Assembly (NCBI GenBank): GCA_027005635.1
Contig: JALTLI010000124.1
Coordinates: 1-14,535 of the forward strand
DNA from: Alphaproteobacteria bacterium
GTDB lineage: Bacteria > Pseudomonadota > Alphaproteobacteria > UBA2136 > JALTLI01
Direction of reading: 5' to 3'
Length of the DNA stretch: 14,535 nucleotides
Each line of letters starts with the position of its first letter. Within the stretch, counting starts at the first letter, position 1. Position numbers and translations under genes: made by a program. The notes under the pieces are model-generated. The model searched no databases. It worked only from the letters and a program-made list of their open reading frames with translations, and was not told the DNA's origin. Positions 1-8,196 of the stretch are shown here, one piece after another.

Positions 1-625
1 AATCATTGCCATCAAAGTTACCAAGAACTGCTTTTGGATAACTTGCCTGTAAGTCTTCGTTATCTACATCAACTTGAGCTTCTACATCTTGTACTGCATT
101 TTTAATTTGCTCATCTGTGTATGGTACACCAACCATTTTTAATGCTTTTAAATGAGCAGCAACATCATCATATTTAAGTTTATTTTTAGCTAAAAATGGG
201 TAAGCAGGCATAACAGATTCTGGCACTACTTGACGTGGATCAGTTAAATGCGCAACATGCCATTTATTAGAGTAACGTCCACCAACTCTTGCTAAATCTG
301 GCCCTGTTCGTTTTGATCCCCACTGAAATGGGTGATCATACATACTTTCTGCAGCTAATGAATAATGACCATAACGTTCTTGTTCATCACGGAATGGGCG
401 TATCATTTGGCTATGACACAAGTAACAACCTTCACGAACAAAAATATTACGACCTAATTGTTCTAGTGGAGTATACGGGCGCATGCCTTCTACTTTTTCA
501 ATTGTACTTTCTATGTAGAATAACGGTACAATTTCCACTATTCCTCCAATGGAAACAGTAATTAAAATAAACACCAATAAAATAATGGAATTTTTTTCTG
601 CTTTTTCATGTAATTTTTGAAACAT
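1..625 (-). CDS. ccoO: Cytochrome cbb3 oxidase subunit II (CcoO), 3' end outside window
   Basis: This is the membrane-anchored mono-heme cytochrome c subunit of cbb3 oxidase, which passes electrons towards the CcoN active site. The frame is open from an ATG at 625 to the left edge, giving 208 residues without a stop. An N-terminal membrane anchor lies at about residues 14-35. The heme c attachment motif CYLCH is at residues 67-71, followed by SQMIRPFRDE, typical of CcoO. The motif ESVMPAYP at about 136-143 supplies the probable methionine ligand. The start is supported by an AGGAAGGA ribosome site just upstream. It lies 13 bases after ccoN and is surely cotranscribed with it. The C-terminus and any ccoQ/ccoP lie outside the window. 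Confidence 0.96.
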   Translation of the reverse strand, partial: MFQKLHEKAEKNSIILLVFILITVSIGGIVEIVPLFYIESTIEKVEGMRPYTPLEQLGRNIFVREGCYLCHSQMIRPFRDEQERYGHYSLAAESMYDHPFQWGSKRTGPDLARVGGRYSNKWHVAHLTDPRQVVPESVMPAYPFLAKNKLKYDDVAAHLKALKMVGVPYTDEQIKNAVQDVEAQVDVDNEDLQASYPKAVLGNFDGND

Positions 626-638
626 TATTTTATCCTTC

Positions 639-2081
639 CTATGCTTTTTTTAATTGTTTAGTTGCTTTTTCACCCATTGGTATTTCTTCTCTTATATCAC
701 CTTTAACTGTACGGTATAGGTTATAAGCCATAATTAAAGCCCCAATTAAAAACAACAAACCACCAAATGCACGAATTGCATAATATGGATGCATTTGCTC
801 CACTGTTTCAGCAAATGAGTATGTTAAGAAACCGTATTCATTATATGCACGCCACATTAAACCTTGCATAATACCAGATATCCACATGGAAGTTATGTAA
901 AAAACTATACCAACCGTTGCAAACCAAAAGTGTACGTTTACTAAACGAATAGAATATAACCTTGTACGTTTCCACAAAACAGGGAATAAGTAATACATAG
1001 CACCAAAACTTACACATGCAACCCAACCTAGTGCGCCCGCATGAACGTGTCCAATTGTCCAATCTGTGTAGTGGCTTAAAGCATTTACACTTTTTATTGC
1101 CATTAATGGCCCTTCAAATGTTGCCATTCCGTAAAATGAAATAGAAATAATTAAAAAGCGCATAATTGGATCGGTGCGTAATTTATCCCATGCACCAGAT
1201 AAAGTCATGATACCGTTAATCATACCACCCCAACTTGGCATCCATAACATAATTGAAAATACCATTCCTACTGTTTGGCTCCAATCTGGTAATGCTGTGT
1301 AATGTAAGTGATGAGGACCAGCCCAAATGTATAAAAATATAACTGCCCAAAAATGAACAATTGATAATCTATAAGAATAAACAGGACGATTAGCCTGCTT
1401 AGGCACAAAGTAATACATAATAGCCAAAAAGCCAGCTGTTAAGAAAAACCCAACCGCATTATGACCATACCACCATTGAATTAAAGCATCTTGCACCCCA
1501 GAAAACATTGAATAGCTTTTAGTTCCAACAACTTCTACAGGTACAGCTAAATTATTTACAATGTGGAGCATTGCAATTGTTACAATAAAGGCCAAATAAA
1601 ACCAGTTTGCTACATAAATGTGTTTTTCCTTACGTTTTATTAGCGTACCTAAAAATACAACTAAATAAGCAACCCAAATAATTGTTAGCCATATATCTGT
1701 GTACCATTCTGGCTCTGCGTATTCTCTACCTTGGGTAATACCCATAACGTAACCAGAAGCTGCAAGTAAAATAAATATTTGGTAACCCCAAAATATAAAT
1801 AATGGTAAAAACTTACCACCAAATAAAACTGCTCTACAAGTTCGTTGAACAACGTGGAATGATGTACCTAAAAGTACCGAACCACCAAATGCAAATATAA
1901 CTGCAGATGTATGAACAGGACGCAAACGCCCAAATGTTGTATATTCTAAACCTAAATTAAGCTCAGGGAATACTAGTTGTGTAGCAATAACAAGACCAAC
2001 AAGAAAACCAATAATACCCCAAAACATTGCAGATATCATAAATAATCTTGTTGGCGTATCATTATATTGTAGAGTAGCCAT
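639..2081 (-). CDS. ccoN: Cytochrome cbb3 oxidase subunit I (CcoN)
   Basis: This is the catalytic heme-copper subunit of cbb3-type oxidase, a proton-pumping terminal oxidase with high oxygen affinity, in the inner membrane. The protein has 480 residues, the usual family length, with about twelve hydrophobic segments. Expected ligands are in place: H57 (low-spin heme), H207 in YGHNAV, H257 and H258 in AGPHH (CuB), Y251 as the likely cross-linked tyrosine, and H345/H347 in IGHVHAG (hemes). Ligand roles come from family knowledge. An AAGGAA site precedes the ATG. ccoO follows after 13 bases and the TauE-like gene precedes by 14, so the three look like one operon. Nothing is truncated. Confidence 0.97.
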   Translation of the reverse strand: MATLQYNDTPTRLFMISAMFWGIIGFLVGLVIATQLVFPELNLGLEYTTFGRLRPVHTSAVIFAFGGSVLLGTSFHVVQRTCRAVLFGGKFLPLFIFWGYQIFILLAASGYVMGITQGREYAEPEWYTDIWLTIIWVAYLVVFLGTLIKRKEKHIYVANWFYLAFIVTIAMLHIVNNLAVPVEVVGTKSYSMFSGVQDALIQWWYGHNAVGFFLTAGFLAIMYYFVPKQANRPVYSYRLSIVHFWAVIFLYIWAGPHHLHYTALPDWSQTVGMVFSIMLWMPSWGGMINGIMTLSGAWDKLRTDPIMRFLIISISFYGMATFEGPLMAIKSVNALSHYTDWTIGHVHAGALGWVACVSFGAMYYLFPVLWKRTRLYSIRLVNVHFWFATVGIVFYITSMWISGIMQGLMWRAYNEYGFLTYSFAETVEQMHPYYAIRAFGGLLFLIGALIMAYNLYRTVKGDIREEIPMGEKATKQLKKA

Positions 2082-2095
2082 TTTATTTTCCTTCT

Positions 2096-2821
2096 TTAAA
2101 AAATTTTGTTAAGTGCAATTGCACATAACCATACCCCAGAAAGAGCAGTTGCTCCTTTTGTGATAATTTGAGTTTTACCTTTAAAACTATTTATTGCCAT
2201 AGTACTAAATAACCCCGTAGCAAACAAGGCCGGTATAGTACCAACAGCAAAAGCAAGCATAGCAACACCACCATAAACAGGGTTAGCAGTACTTGCAGCT
2301 GCACTAAATGCAGCATAAAGCATTCCGCAAGGCAAAAAACCTAAAAGAACGCCTAAAAAGTAACCATTTTTACCAGTAGAATTTTGCATTAATGGTAAAG
2401 ATAGCTTTGAAATATAACTAGTAATTTTTGTAAACTTAACAGGGATTATTTTTTTGTTTTTAGGCATAACAGAAAGTATTATTAAAGTGCCAGCAATTAA
2501 TAACAACCAACTTGTTACCCCCTGCCAAACCAGTTGAAACCCACCGGCAATAGAAGCAATTAAAGCACCTAATAATACATAAGTTGTTATACGTCCTAGG
2601 TGGTACGGTAATAATAATGCACCTTTTATTCTGCTAAACTCATTAAAAGATTTATTGCTATTATTTGATAAATTATTACTAACCTGACTAGCAACAAAAG
2701 GCCCGCACATAAAGCTACAATGAAAAAAACCGCCCATCAAACCCATGAAAAACAGTGCAGAAATTACAGCGAGTAAATTCTCGCTACCAGTAAAAGATAT
2801 ATTGCAATAATCGCTTAACAT
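2096..2821 (-). CDS. TauE/SafE (UreH_2-like) membrane protein, putative cbb3 maturation factor
   Basis: This is a 241-residue polytopic membrane protein with about six hydrophobic segments. Three motifs mark the sulfite exporter TauE/SafE, UreH_2-type family: HCSFMCGP at residues 34-41, YHLGRITTY in the middle, and LPCGMLY in a later helix. Proteins of this type often occur beside cbb3 oxidase or copper genes. The paired cysteine, histidine and methionine residues at the membrane could bind copper; that is inference. Its position directly upstream of ccoN (14 bases) suggests help in oxidase assembly or copper supply. The ribosome site is weak (AAAGAAAT). It is not CcoA (a major-facilitator protein) or the P-type ATPase CcoI. 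Family call is firm; function is not. Confidence 0.8.
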   Translation of the reverse strand: MLSDYCNISFTGSENLLAVISALFFMGLMGGFFHCSFMCGPFVASQVSNNLSNNSNKSFNEFSRIKGALLLPYHLGRITTYVLLGALIASIAGGFQLVWQGVTSWLLLIAGTLIILSVMPKNKKIIPVKFTKITSYISKLSLPLMQNSTGKNGYFLGVLLGFLPCGMLYAAFSAAASTANPVYGGVAMLAFAVGTIPALFATGLFSTMAINSFKGKTQIITKGATALSGVWLCAIALNKIF

Positions 2822-2927
2822 TATATTTCTTTTTATTTTTTATATAGCAACCTTAACAATAAAGAAAAACCAGTTACAAAACAAGCAATATTAAAAGATA
2901 TTTATAGAAACCATCCAACAATCAGCT

Positions 2928-4367
2928 TTATTTTAAACGCCAAGTAGTACCTTCAGAGCTATCTTCTATTACAACACCTAATGATACTAATTTGTCACGG
3001 ATAGCATCAGATTTTGCGTAATCTTTTTCTTCTCTTGCTGTTTTTCTATCAGTAATTAGGGCTTCAACTTTATTTTTAAAATCTTCAGATATATTATTAT
3101 TTGCTCTTTTAGCAAAATATGCAGGTAAATTCATTATATCAAAGGCTAAAATATCATCAAAACTTTTAAGTAGTGATAATTTTTCAGCTTTACTAATATT
3201 ACCAGCAGCTAACATTTTCCACATTACAGCTAAGCCAGCTGCTGTATTTAAATCTGTTGTTATAAATTTAATAAAATCAGTTTCGTATGCTTTTGCTGTA
3301 TCAGATAAATTTTCTTCTGGTGTTATAGTGCTTAATCTTTCAACTTGAGATGCCAACCTACGCAAAGCTTTATCTGCCCCATGAATTGCTTCATCAGAAA
3401 ATTGTATTTCACTTCTATAATGGGCAGTTAAACATAAATACCTGTATGAAAGCGGTGCGATACCTTGTTTTTCTAGTACACTAACAGTAAATACATCACC
3501 TTTAGATTTACTCATTTTACCAGCATCACCCATATTTAAAAAATTACTATGTAACCAATAATTTACAACTGGTGAAGTATCATGACAACATTCACTTTGG
3601 GCAATCTCATTAGTATGATGAACAGGGATATGATCTATCCCACCCGTATGAACATCAAAATGCTTACCTAAATATTCATAAGACATAGCAGAACATTCAA
3701 TATGCCACCCCGGAAAACCTTTTCTACCTTCACCCCAAGGTGCTTCCCATTCCATATCACGCTTTTCATCTTTTGGAGAAAACTTCCATAACGCAAAATC
3801 AGTTTTATTATGTTTTTCACCTAAATCAACACGTTTACCTTGTTCTAGCCCTTCAATATCCAGCCTTGCCATTTCACCATATTCAGGAAATTTTTCAGTA
3901 TCAAAATAAACTCCATCAGATGTAGTATAAGTAAAACCTTTTTCTTCTAGGCGTTTTATCATGTTAATTTGTTGGTCTATATGATCTGTTGCTTTACATA
4001 CTGTAGTTGGTTTTTTAATGTGCAATTCTTCACAATCTTTAAAAAATTCTTTTGTATATTTTTCAGCTACTTTCCATGCATTAATACCTTCACGTTGTTT
4101 AGCAACTTCCATTTTATCAGCGCCATCGTCTCCATCACTTACTAAATGCCCAACATCGGTAATATTCATAATATGATTAACTTTAAAACCGGCTTTGGTA
4201 AACATACGGCTTAAAATATCCGCAAAAATATAAGCTCGCATGTTACCAATATGAGCATAACTATAAACCGTAGGGCCACAGGTATAAATACCAACTTTAC
4301 CTGCTTCAATTGGTCTGAAATTTTCTTGTTTACGAGTTAGCGTATTAAATAATTTTACTGTTTTCAT
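2928..4367 (-). CDS. cysS: Cysteinyl-tRNA synthetase
   Basis: This class I synthetase charges tRNA-Cys in the cytoplasm. From the ATG at 4367 it has 479 residues, near the family norm. The HIGH motif appears as HIGN at residues 39-42 and KMSKS at 284-288. The zinc site is complete, with C30, C225, H250 and E254 at the spacing seen in the E. coli enzyme. The frame extends upstream to a TTG at 4379, but the GGAAG ribosome site overlaps that TTG and fits the ATG at 4367, so I chose the ATG. It lies 103 bases downstream of gltX in the same orientation and may be cotranscribed with it. Confidence 0.96.
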   Translation of the reverse strand: MKTVKLFNTLTRKQENFRPIEAGKVGIYTCGPTVYSYAHIGNMRAYIFADILSRMFTKAGFKVNHIMNITDVGHLVSDGDDGADKMEVAKQREGINAWKVAEKYTKEFFKDCEELHIKKPTTVCKATDHIDQQINMIKRLEEKGFTYTTSDGVYFDTEKFPEYGEMARLDIEGLEQGKRVDLGEKHNKTDFALWKFSPKDEKRDMEWEAPWGEGRKGFPGWHIECSAMSYEYLGKHFDVHTGGIDHIPVHHTNEIAQSECCHDTSPVVNYWLHSNFLNMGDAGKMSKSKGDVFTVSVLEKQGIAPLSYRYLCLTAHYRSEIQFSDEAIHGADKALRRLASQVERLSTITPEENLSDTAKAYETDFIKFITTDLNTAAGLAVMWKMLAAGNISKAEKLSLLKSFDDILAFDIMNLPAYFAKRANNNISEDFKNKVEALITDRKTAREEKDYAKSDAIRDKLVSLGVVIEDSSEGTTWRLK

Positions 4368-4442
4368 ATTTTCTTCCAAGTTATGCTATACATTCATCTG
4401 TTACAGGGTTTTTATCCATTTGCTAATCATTCGTCAGCATGA

Positions 4443-4463
4443 TGGTTAATTTTTTATTAACCA
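4443..4463. other. Hairpin between gltX and cysS
   Basis: A perfect 8 bp inverted repeat (TGGTTAAT / ATTAACCA) with a five-base T loop lies just after the gltX stop. On the minus strand no U-run follows it, so it is not a canonical terminator. It might stabilise the gltX 3' end or only weakly pause transcription. Confidence 0.4.
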
Positions 4464-4470
4464 CACTAAA

Positions 4471-5874
4471 CTATTTCTTTAAAGCACTTTCTAAACGGTT
4501 ACGTGCAACTTCTTCACCCATAACAGGTAGTAAGTTTGCAAGCTCTGGCCCGTGCTGTTGCCCAGTTAAGGCAACACGTAGTGGCATAAACAGGGATTTA
4601 CCTTTTCTGCCGCTTACTTGTTTTAATTCACTCATCCATTTTTGCCATGTATCATTTGTGTATGGCTCATGAGGCAGTGTTTCTACAGCCTGTTCAATGT
4701 ATGATACATCATCTTCATTAAGTAACTCACCATTAAAAACACCAAAGCAAATATCAAAATGTTCTTTAATATCTGTTAATAACTCAATATTTTCTCGTAT
4801 AGATTTCCAAAATATTTCAAGCTTTTCAGTTGATAAATTATTTTCAGGAATAAAGCCATCAATAAAAGGCTTAACATCTTTATATTCCATATCATGGAGA
4901 ATAATTGCATTTGCACGTTTTAATTGTTCAATATCAAAACGGACAGGCGCTCTTCCCATTTTATCAAGTTCAAACTGCTGAGCAATTTCCTCAACGCTAC
5001 CAATATGCACACCTGTACTAAATCCAAGTGATGCCAAATAACTATTAATAGCTTTAGGCAAATAACCACCTTCACGGAGTTCCTTGATAGATAAACCATC
5101 TAAACGTTTAGAAAGCTTAGTTCCATCAATATCAGTTAGCATTGGCATATGAGCAAAAGTAGGAACTTCTGCTTTTAACGCTTCAAAAATTTGTACCTGA
5201 ACAGCAGTGTTAGTAACATGATCCTCGCCACGAATTGCATGGGTTATTTTTTGATTAATATCATCAACAACACCAGCTAAAGTAAATAATGGAACACCGT
5301 TATCACGTACAATAACAGGGTCTCCACCTAGATTTTTAACTTCAAAGGATACATCACCTCTTACTAAATCTTTAAAATTAGCTTGTTCATCATCGTTAAA
5401 TTTAAAGCGAATAACAGGTTTTTTGCCTTCTGCCATAAATTTTTGTTTTTGTTCTTCTGTTAAATTACGATGTCTACCATCATAAGCAGGTGGCTTACCA
5501 GCAGCACGTTGTATTTTACGCATTAAAGCAAGTTCATCTTTGGTTACAAAACATTCGTAAGCTCTACCAATTTCCATTAAATGTTCAACTACTTTTTTGT
5601 AGTCACCACGTTCTGCGCGTTCGCTCATTCTATATGGAGCGTATTTACCACCTTTTTCTGGGCTTTCATCTGGGGTTAAATCTAACCAGTCCAAATCTCT
5701 AAACATGGCTTGCTCTGCATTTTGCACTTCTCTTTCGGTATCTGTATCTTCCATACGCAATACAAATGTTCCTTTATTTTTTTTTGCAAATAAAACATTC
5801 GCCAATGTAGTTCGGATATTTCCTACATGAAGTTTACCTGTTGGGCTTGGTGCAAAACGTACTCTTACTGTCAT
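4471..5874 (-). CDS. gltX: Glutamyl-tRNA synthetase
   Basis: This class I synthetase joins glutamate to tRNA-Glu. In bacteria without GlnRS, such as most alphaproteobacteria, it or a paralogue also charges tRNA-Gln for the GatCAB amidotransferase. The protein has 467 residues. The N-terminus has the family sequence RFAPSPTGKLHVGN (HIGH motif H16-N19), and the KMSKS equivalent KLSKR is at 253-257. The C-terminal anticodon-binding domain is complete. Alphaproteobacteria often carry two gltX copies, and the window cannot show which one this is. A possible promoter lies upstream at 5908-5935. The ribosome site is weak (AAAGAG). Confidence 0.95.
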   Translation of the reverse strand: MTVRVRFAPSPTGKLHVGNIRTTLANVLFAKKNKGTFVLRMEDTDTEREVQNAEQAMFRDLDWLDLTPDESPEKGGKYAPYRMSERAERGDYKKVVEHLMEIGRAYECFVTKDELALMRKIQRAAGKPPAYDGRHRNLTEEQKQKFMAEGKKPVIRFKFNDDEQANFKDLVRGDVSFEVKNLGGDPVIVRDNGVPLFTLAGVVDDINQKITHAIRGEDHVTNTAVQVQIFEALKAEVPTFAHMPMLTDIDGTKLSKRLDGLSIKELREGGYLPKAINSYLASLGFSTGVHIGSVEEIAQQFELDKMGRAPVRFDIEQLKRANAIILHDMEYKDVKPFIDGFIPENNLSTEKLEIFWKSIRENIELLTDIKEHFDICFGVFNGELLNEDDVSYIEQAVETLPHEPYTNDTWQKWMSELKQVSGRKGKSLFMPLRVALTGQQHGPELANLLPVMGEEVARNRLESALKK

Positions 5875-5907
5875 AATATAATCTCTTTAATATGTTAAAC
5901 ATACCTA

Positions 5908-5935
5908 TATATACGCTATTTACAAAAATTTGCAA
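5908..5935 (-). promoter_or_regulatory. Possible sigma70 promoter of gltX
   Basis: On the minus strand a TTGCAA -35 box (5930-5935) lies 16 bases from a TATATA -10 box (5908-5913). It faces gltX from the divergent gltX/tig spacer, where a promoter is expected. In AT-rich DNA such matches also arise by chance. Confidence 0.4.
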
Positions 5936-5938
5936 ATA

Positions 5939-6002
5939 AAGTAAGCATAAAACAATTTTTTAATTCAAATAAATAGTTAGTAATGTTATAAGTAAGCATA
6001 AA
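5939..6002. repeat. 13 bp direct repeat in the gltX/tig spacer
   Basis: The 13-mer AAGTAAGCATAAA occurs at 5939-5951 and again at 5990-6002, 51 bases apart, in the divergent spacer. The second copy overlaps the end of the possible tig -10 box. It could be a paired regulator site or a small duplication; nothing in the sequence decides. Confidence 0.5.
5964..5992 (+). promoter_or_regulatory. Possible sigma70 promoter of tig
   Basis: TTCAAA (5964-5969) and TATAAG (5987-5992) are separated by 17 bases, upstream of tig and facing it. Four of six bases match consensus in the -35 box. The location makes it plausible, but it is unproven. Confidence 0.35.
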
Positions 6003-6035
6003 TTAAACAAATTATATATAAAAACAGGAAATACC

Positions 6036-7355
6036 ATGGACGTAAAAATTGAAAACAAACAAGGCTTAGAACGTAACATTAACATTACTGTTCCAGCATC
6101 AGATATTGACACATTCTTCGAACAACGCTATGAAGAACTTGCAAAAACAGCTAAAGTTCAAGGTTTTCGTGATGGTCATGTACCTTTAAAAGTTGTTAAG
6201 CAACGTTATGAAGCACAAGTACAAGAAGAAGTTACAAACCATGTTATTAATTCTTCACTAGATAAAGCTATCCAAGAAAATAAACTTGCACCAGCTACCC
6301 AACCACATGTTCACCGTAACGGCTTAATGGAACAAGGTAAGGATTACGATTTTAGCGCTCACTTTGAAATTATGCCTGAAATTAAACCTAAAAAATACAC
6401 AGAACTTAAACTTACACGCAAAGTATCAAAAGCAGATGATAAAGCTATTAATGAAGTACTTGAACGTTTAAAAAGCTCAAAAGCATCATATTCTGCCAAA
6501 GATGGTAAAATTGCTAAAGGTGATAAAGCTATCATTGATACAATCGGCTACCTAGGAAAAGATAAAGAACCATTTCCTGGTACAACAATGAAAAACCATG
6601 AACTAGTTATTGGCTCTGGTGCTTTAATCCCTGGTTTTGAAGAAGAGCTTATCGGTTTAAATAAAGGTGATGAAAAATCATTTAATATTACTTTCCCTAA
6701 GGAATATCATAGCCCAGAACTTGCAGGTAAAGAAACTAAGTTTGAAGTTACTATTAAAGATGTTCATGCACCAGAAGAAACTAAACTTGATGATAAATTT
6801 GCTGAAGGTTTTGGTGCAAAAAATATGGAAGAACTAAAACAACGTATTGCAGAACAAATAGATAACGATATCAAAGAATCAACATACCAAGAACTTAAAA
6901 AAGAAATGTTTGATCAACTAACAAAAGCAAACAAATTTGATGTTCCTCAAGGTATGGTAGATGCTGAATTTGCTTCTATTTGGCAAGCCCAAGAAGAAAA
7001 TCTTAAACAACAAGGTTTATCAATTAAAGAGCTTGGTAAAAATGAAGATGAAGTTAAAGCTGAATACAAAGAACTTGCAGTTAGAAGAGTTGAACTTGGC
7101 TTACTAATTACTGAAATTGCTAAACAAGAAAAAATTGATATAACACCAGAAGAAATGCGTGAAGAAATTGATAGAGTAGCAGCACAATACGGTGCTCAAG
7201 CAGATGAAATTAAACAACGTTTAATGGCACCTGAAATGCGTAATCAAGTTTTTGGCCCTCTATTTGAGAAAAAAGTTGTTAACTGGATTATTGAAAATAA
7301 TAAAGTTACTGAAAAAGAAGTACCTGCATCAGAAATTATGGAAAACTGGCAGTAA
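6036..7355 (+). CDS. tig: Trigger factor, ribosome-associated chaperone
   Basis: Trigger factor binds at the ribosome exit tunnel and shields nascent chains; it also has peptidyl-prolyl isomerase activity. The protein has 439 residues, the usual length. The N-terminal ribosome-binding domain has the signature GFRDGHVP (residues 43-50), followed by an FKBP-like isomerase domain at about 160-250 and a helical C-terminal chaperone domain rich in Lys, Glu and Gln. An AGGA ribosome site precedes the ATG. clpP follows on the same strand after 137 bases, matching the common tig-clpP order, but clpX is not next. Confidence 0.97.
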   Translation: MDVKIENKQGLERNINITVPASDIDTFFEQRYEELAKTAKVQGFRDGHVPLKVVKQRYEAQVQEEVTNHVINSSLDKAIQENKLAPATQPHVHRNGLMEQGKDYDFSAHFEIMPEIKPKKYTELKLTRKVSKADDKAINEVLERLKSSKASYSAKDGKIAKGDKAIIDTIGYLGKDKEPFPGTTMKNHELVIGSGALIPGFEEELIGLNKGDEKSFNITFPKEYHSPELAGKETKFEVTIKDVHAPEETKLDDKFAEGFGAKNMEELKQRIAEQIDNDIKESTYQELKKEMFDQLTKANKFDVPQGMVDAEFASIWQAQEENLKQQGLSIKELGKNEDEVKAEYKELAVRRVELGLLITEIAKQEKIDITPEEMREEIDRVAAQYGAQADEIKQRLMAPEMRNQVFGPLFEKKVVNWIIENNKVTEKEVPASEIMENWQ

Positions 7356-7399
7356 TATTTAATTCTATCTATGGATAAAATATTGTCATCTCGGAAGCG

Positions 7400-7432
7400 T
7401 TTTTTCTCCAATCTATGATTGGTAAGAAAAAA
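7400..7432. other. Long hairpin in the tig-clpP spacer
   Basis: CCAATC (7408-7413) pairs with GATTGG (7417-7422) across a 3-base loop. The stem continues with TTTTTTCT (7400-7407) against AGAAAAAA (7425-7432), giving 14 bp with a two-base bulge. There is no U-run after it in the plus direction, so it is not a classical terminator of tig. It may be an mRNA processing or stability structure, or a decayed intergenic repeat. I see no convincing clpP promoter here. Confidence 0.55.
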
Positions 7433-7492
7433 TAGCTATCCGTGATCTGTTAGCTATATAAATTGCTTGAAAATTAAAAAAAGGATAAAAAA

Positions 7493-8128
7493 ATGAACAA
7501 CATGCCACAAGATATAATAAACGCTCTAGTGCCAATGGTAGTAGAACAATCATCTAGAGGGGAGCGTTCATACGATATTTTTTCAAGGCTTTTAAAGGAA
7601 AGAATTATCTTTTTAACAGGTCAAGTTGAAGATAATATGGCTAACTTAATTGTTGCTCAACTTTTATTCCTTGAATCTGAAAACCCAGATGCTGATATTT
7701 CTATTTACATAAATTCCCCTGGTGGAGTAGTTACAGCAGGTATGGCAATTTACGATACTATGCAATATATTAAACCAGATGTAGCAACAATTTGTATTGG
7801 TCAGGCTGCAAGTATGGGTGCAATGCTTTTAACTGCTGGTACAAAAGGTAAGCGTTACGCCCTACCAAATGCTAGGGTTATGATACACCAACCATTAGGT
7901 GGGTTCCAAGGTCAAGCATCTGATATTGAAATCCATGCCCAAGAAATCCTAGATTTGAAAAAGCGTTTAAACACAATAATGGCAGGTCACACAGGCAAAA
8001 AAGTTGCCGAAGTAGCTAAGGATACTGATAGGGATAACTTCCTAACAGCTGACGAAGCCAAAAAATATGGCCTAGTTGACCATGTGTTACATGATCGTAA
8101 GGATGAAAAACCTACTAAGAAAAAGTAA
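7493..8128 (+). CDS. clpP: ATP-dependent Clp protease proteolytic subunit
   Basis: ClpP is the serine peptidase that forms the double-ring chamber of the ClpXP and ClpAP proteases. It has 211 residues. The catalytic triad is visible: S107 in GQAASMGAML, H132 in RVMIHQPLGG, and D181 in DRDNFL. The C-terminus ends in a lysine-rich tail. The first ATG is chosen because AAGGA lies seven to eight bases upstream; a second in-frame ATG is three codons later. A terminator follows at once (8149-8177). clpX, the usual next gene, is replaced here by the oppositely oriented hairpin-rich gene. Confidence 0.97.
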   Translation: MNNMPQDIINALVPMVVEQSSRGERSYDIFSRLLKERIIFLTGQVEDNMANLIVAQLLFLESENPDADISIYINSPGGVVTAGMAIYDTMQYIKPDVATICIGQAASMGAMLLTAGTKGKRYALPNARVMIHQPLGGFQGQASDIEIHAQEILDLKKRLNTIMAGHTGKKVAEVAKDTDRDNFLTADEAKKYGLVDHVLHDRKDEKPTKKK

Positions 8129-8148
8129 TTATTCTTAATTAAAAACAA

Positions 8149-8177
8149 AAAAAGTGAGGTTATTAGCCTCACTTTTT
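8149..8177. terminator. Bidirectional terminator between clpP and the hairpin-rich gene
   Basis: GTGAGG (8154-8159) pairs with CCTCAC (8167-8172) around a 7-base loop. It is flanked by an A-run on the left and a T-run on the right that extend the stem (8149-8177). The T-run ends clpP transcripts on the plus strand; the A-run, read on the minus strand, would end the converging transcript. It begins 20 bases after the clpP stop. Confidence 0.85.
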
Positions 8178-8196
8178 CCTATATCGTTAAAAAATT

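Noticed and set aside
289..561. Plus-strand 90-codon frame at the left edge
   Set aside because: It is antisense to ccoO, whose heme motif and ribosome site are clear.
4371..4379. TTG start for cysS giving four extra residues
   Set aside because: The TTG overlaps the GGAAG ribosome site that fits the ATG at 4367, and the family N-terminus does not need the extension.
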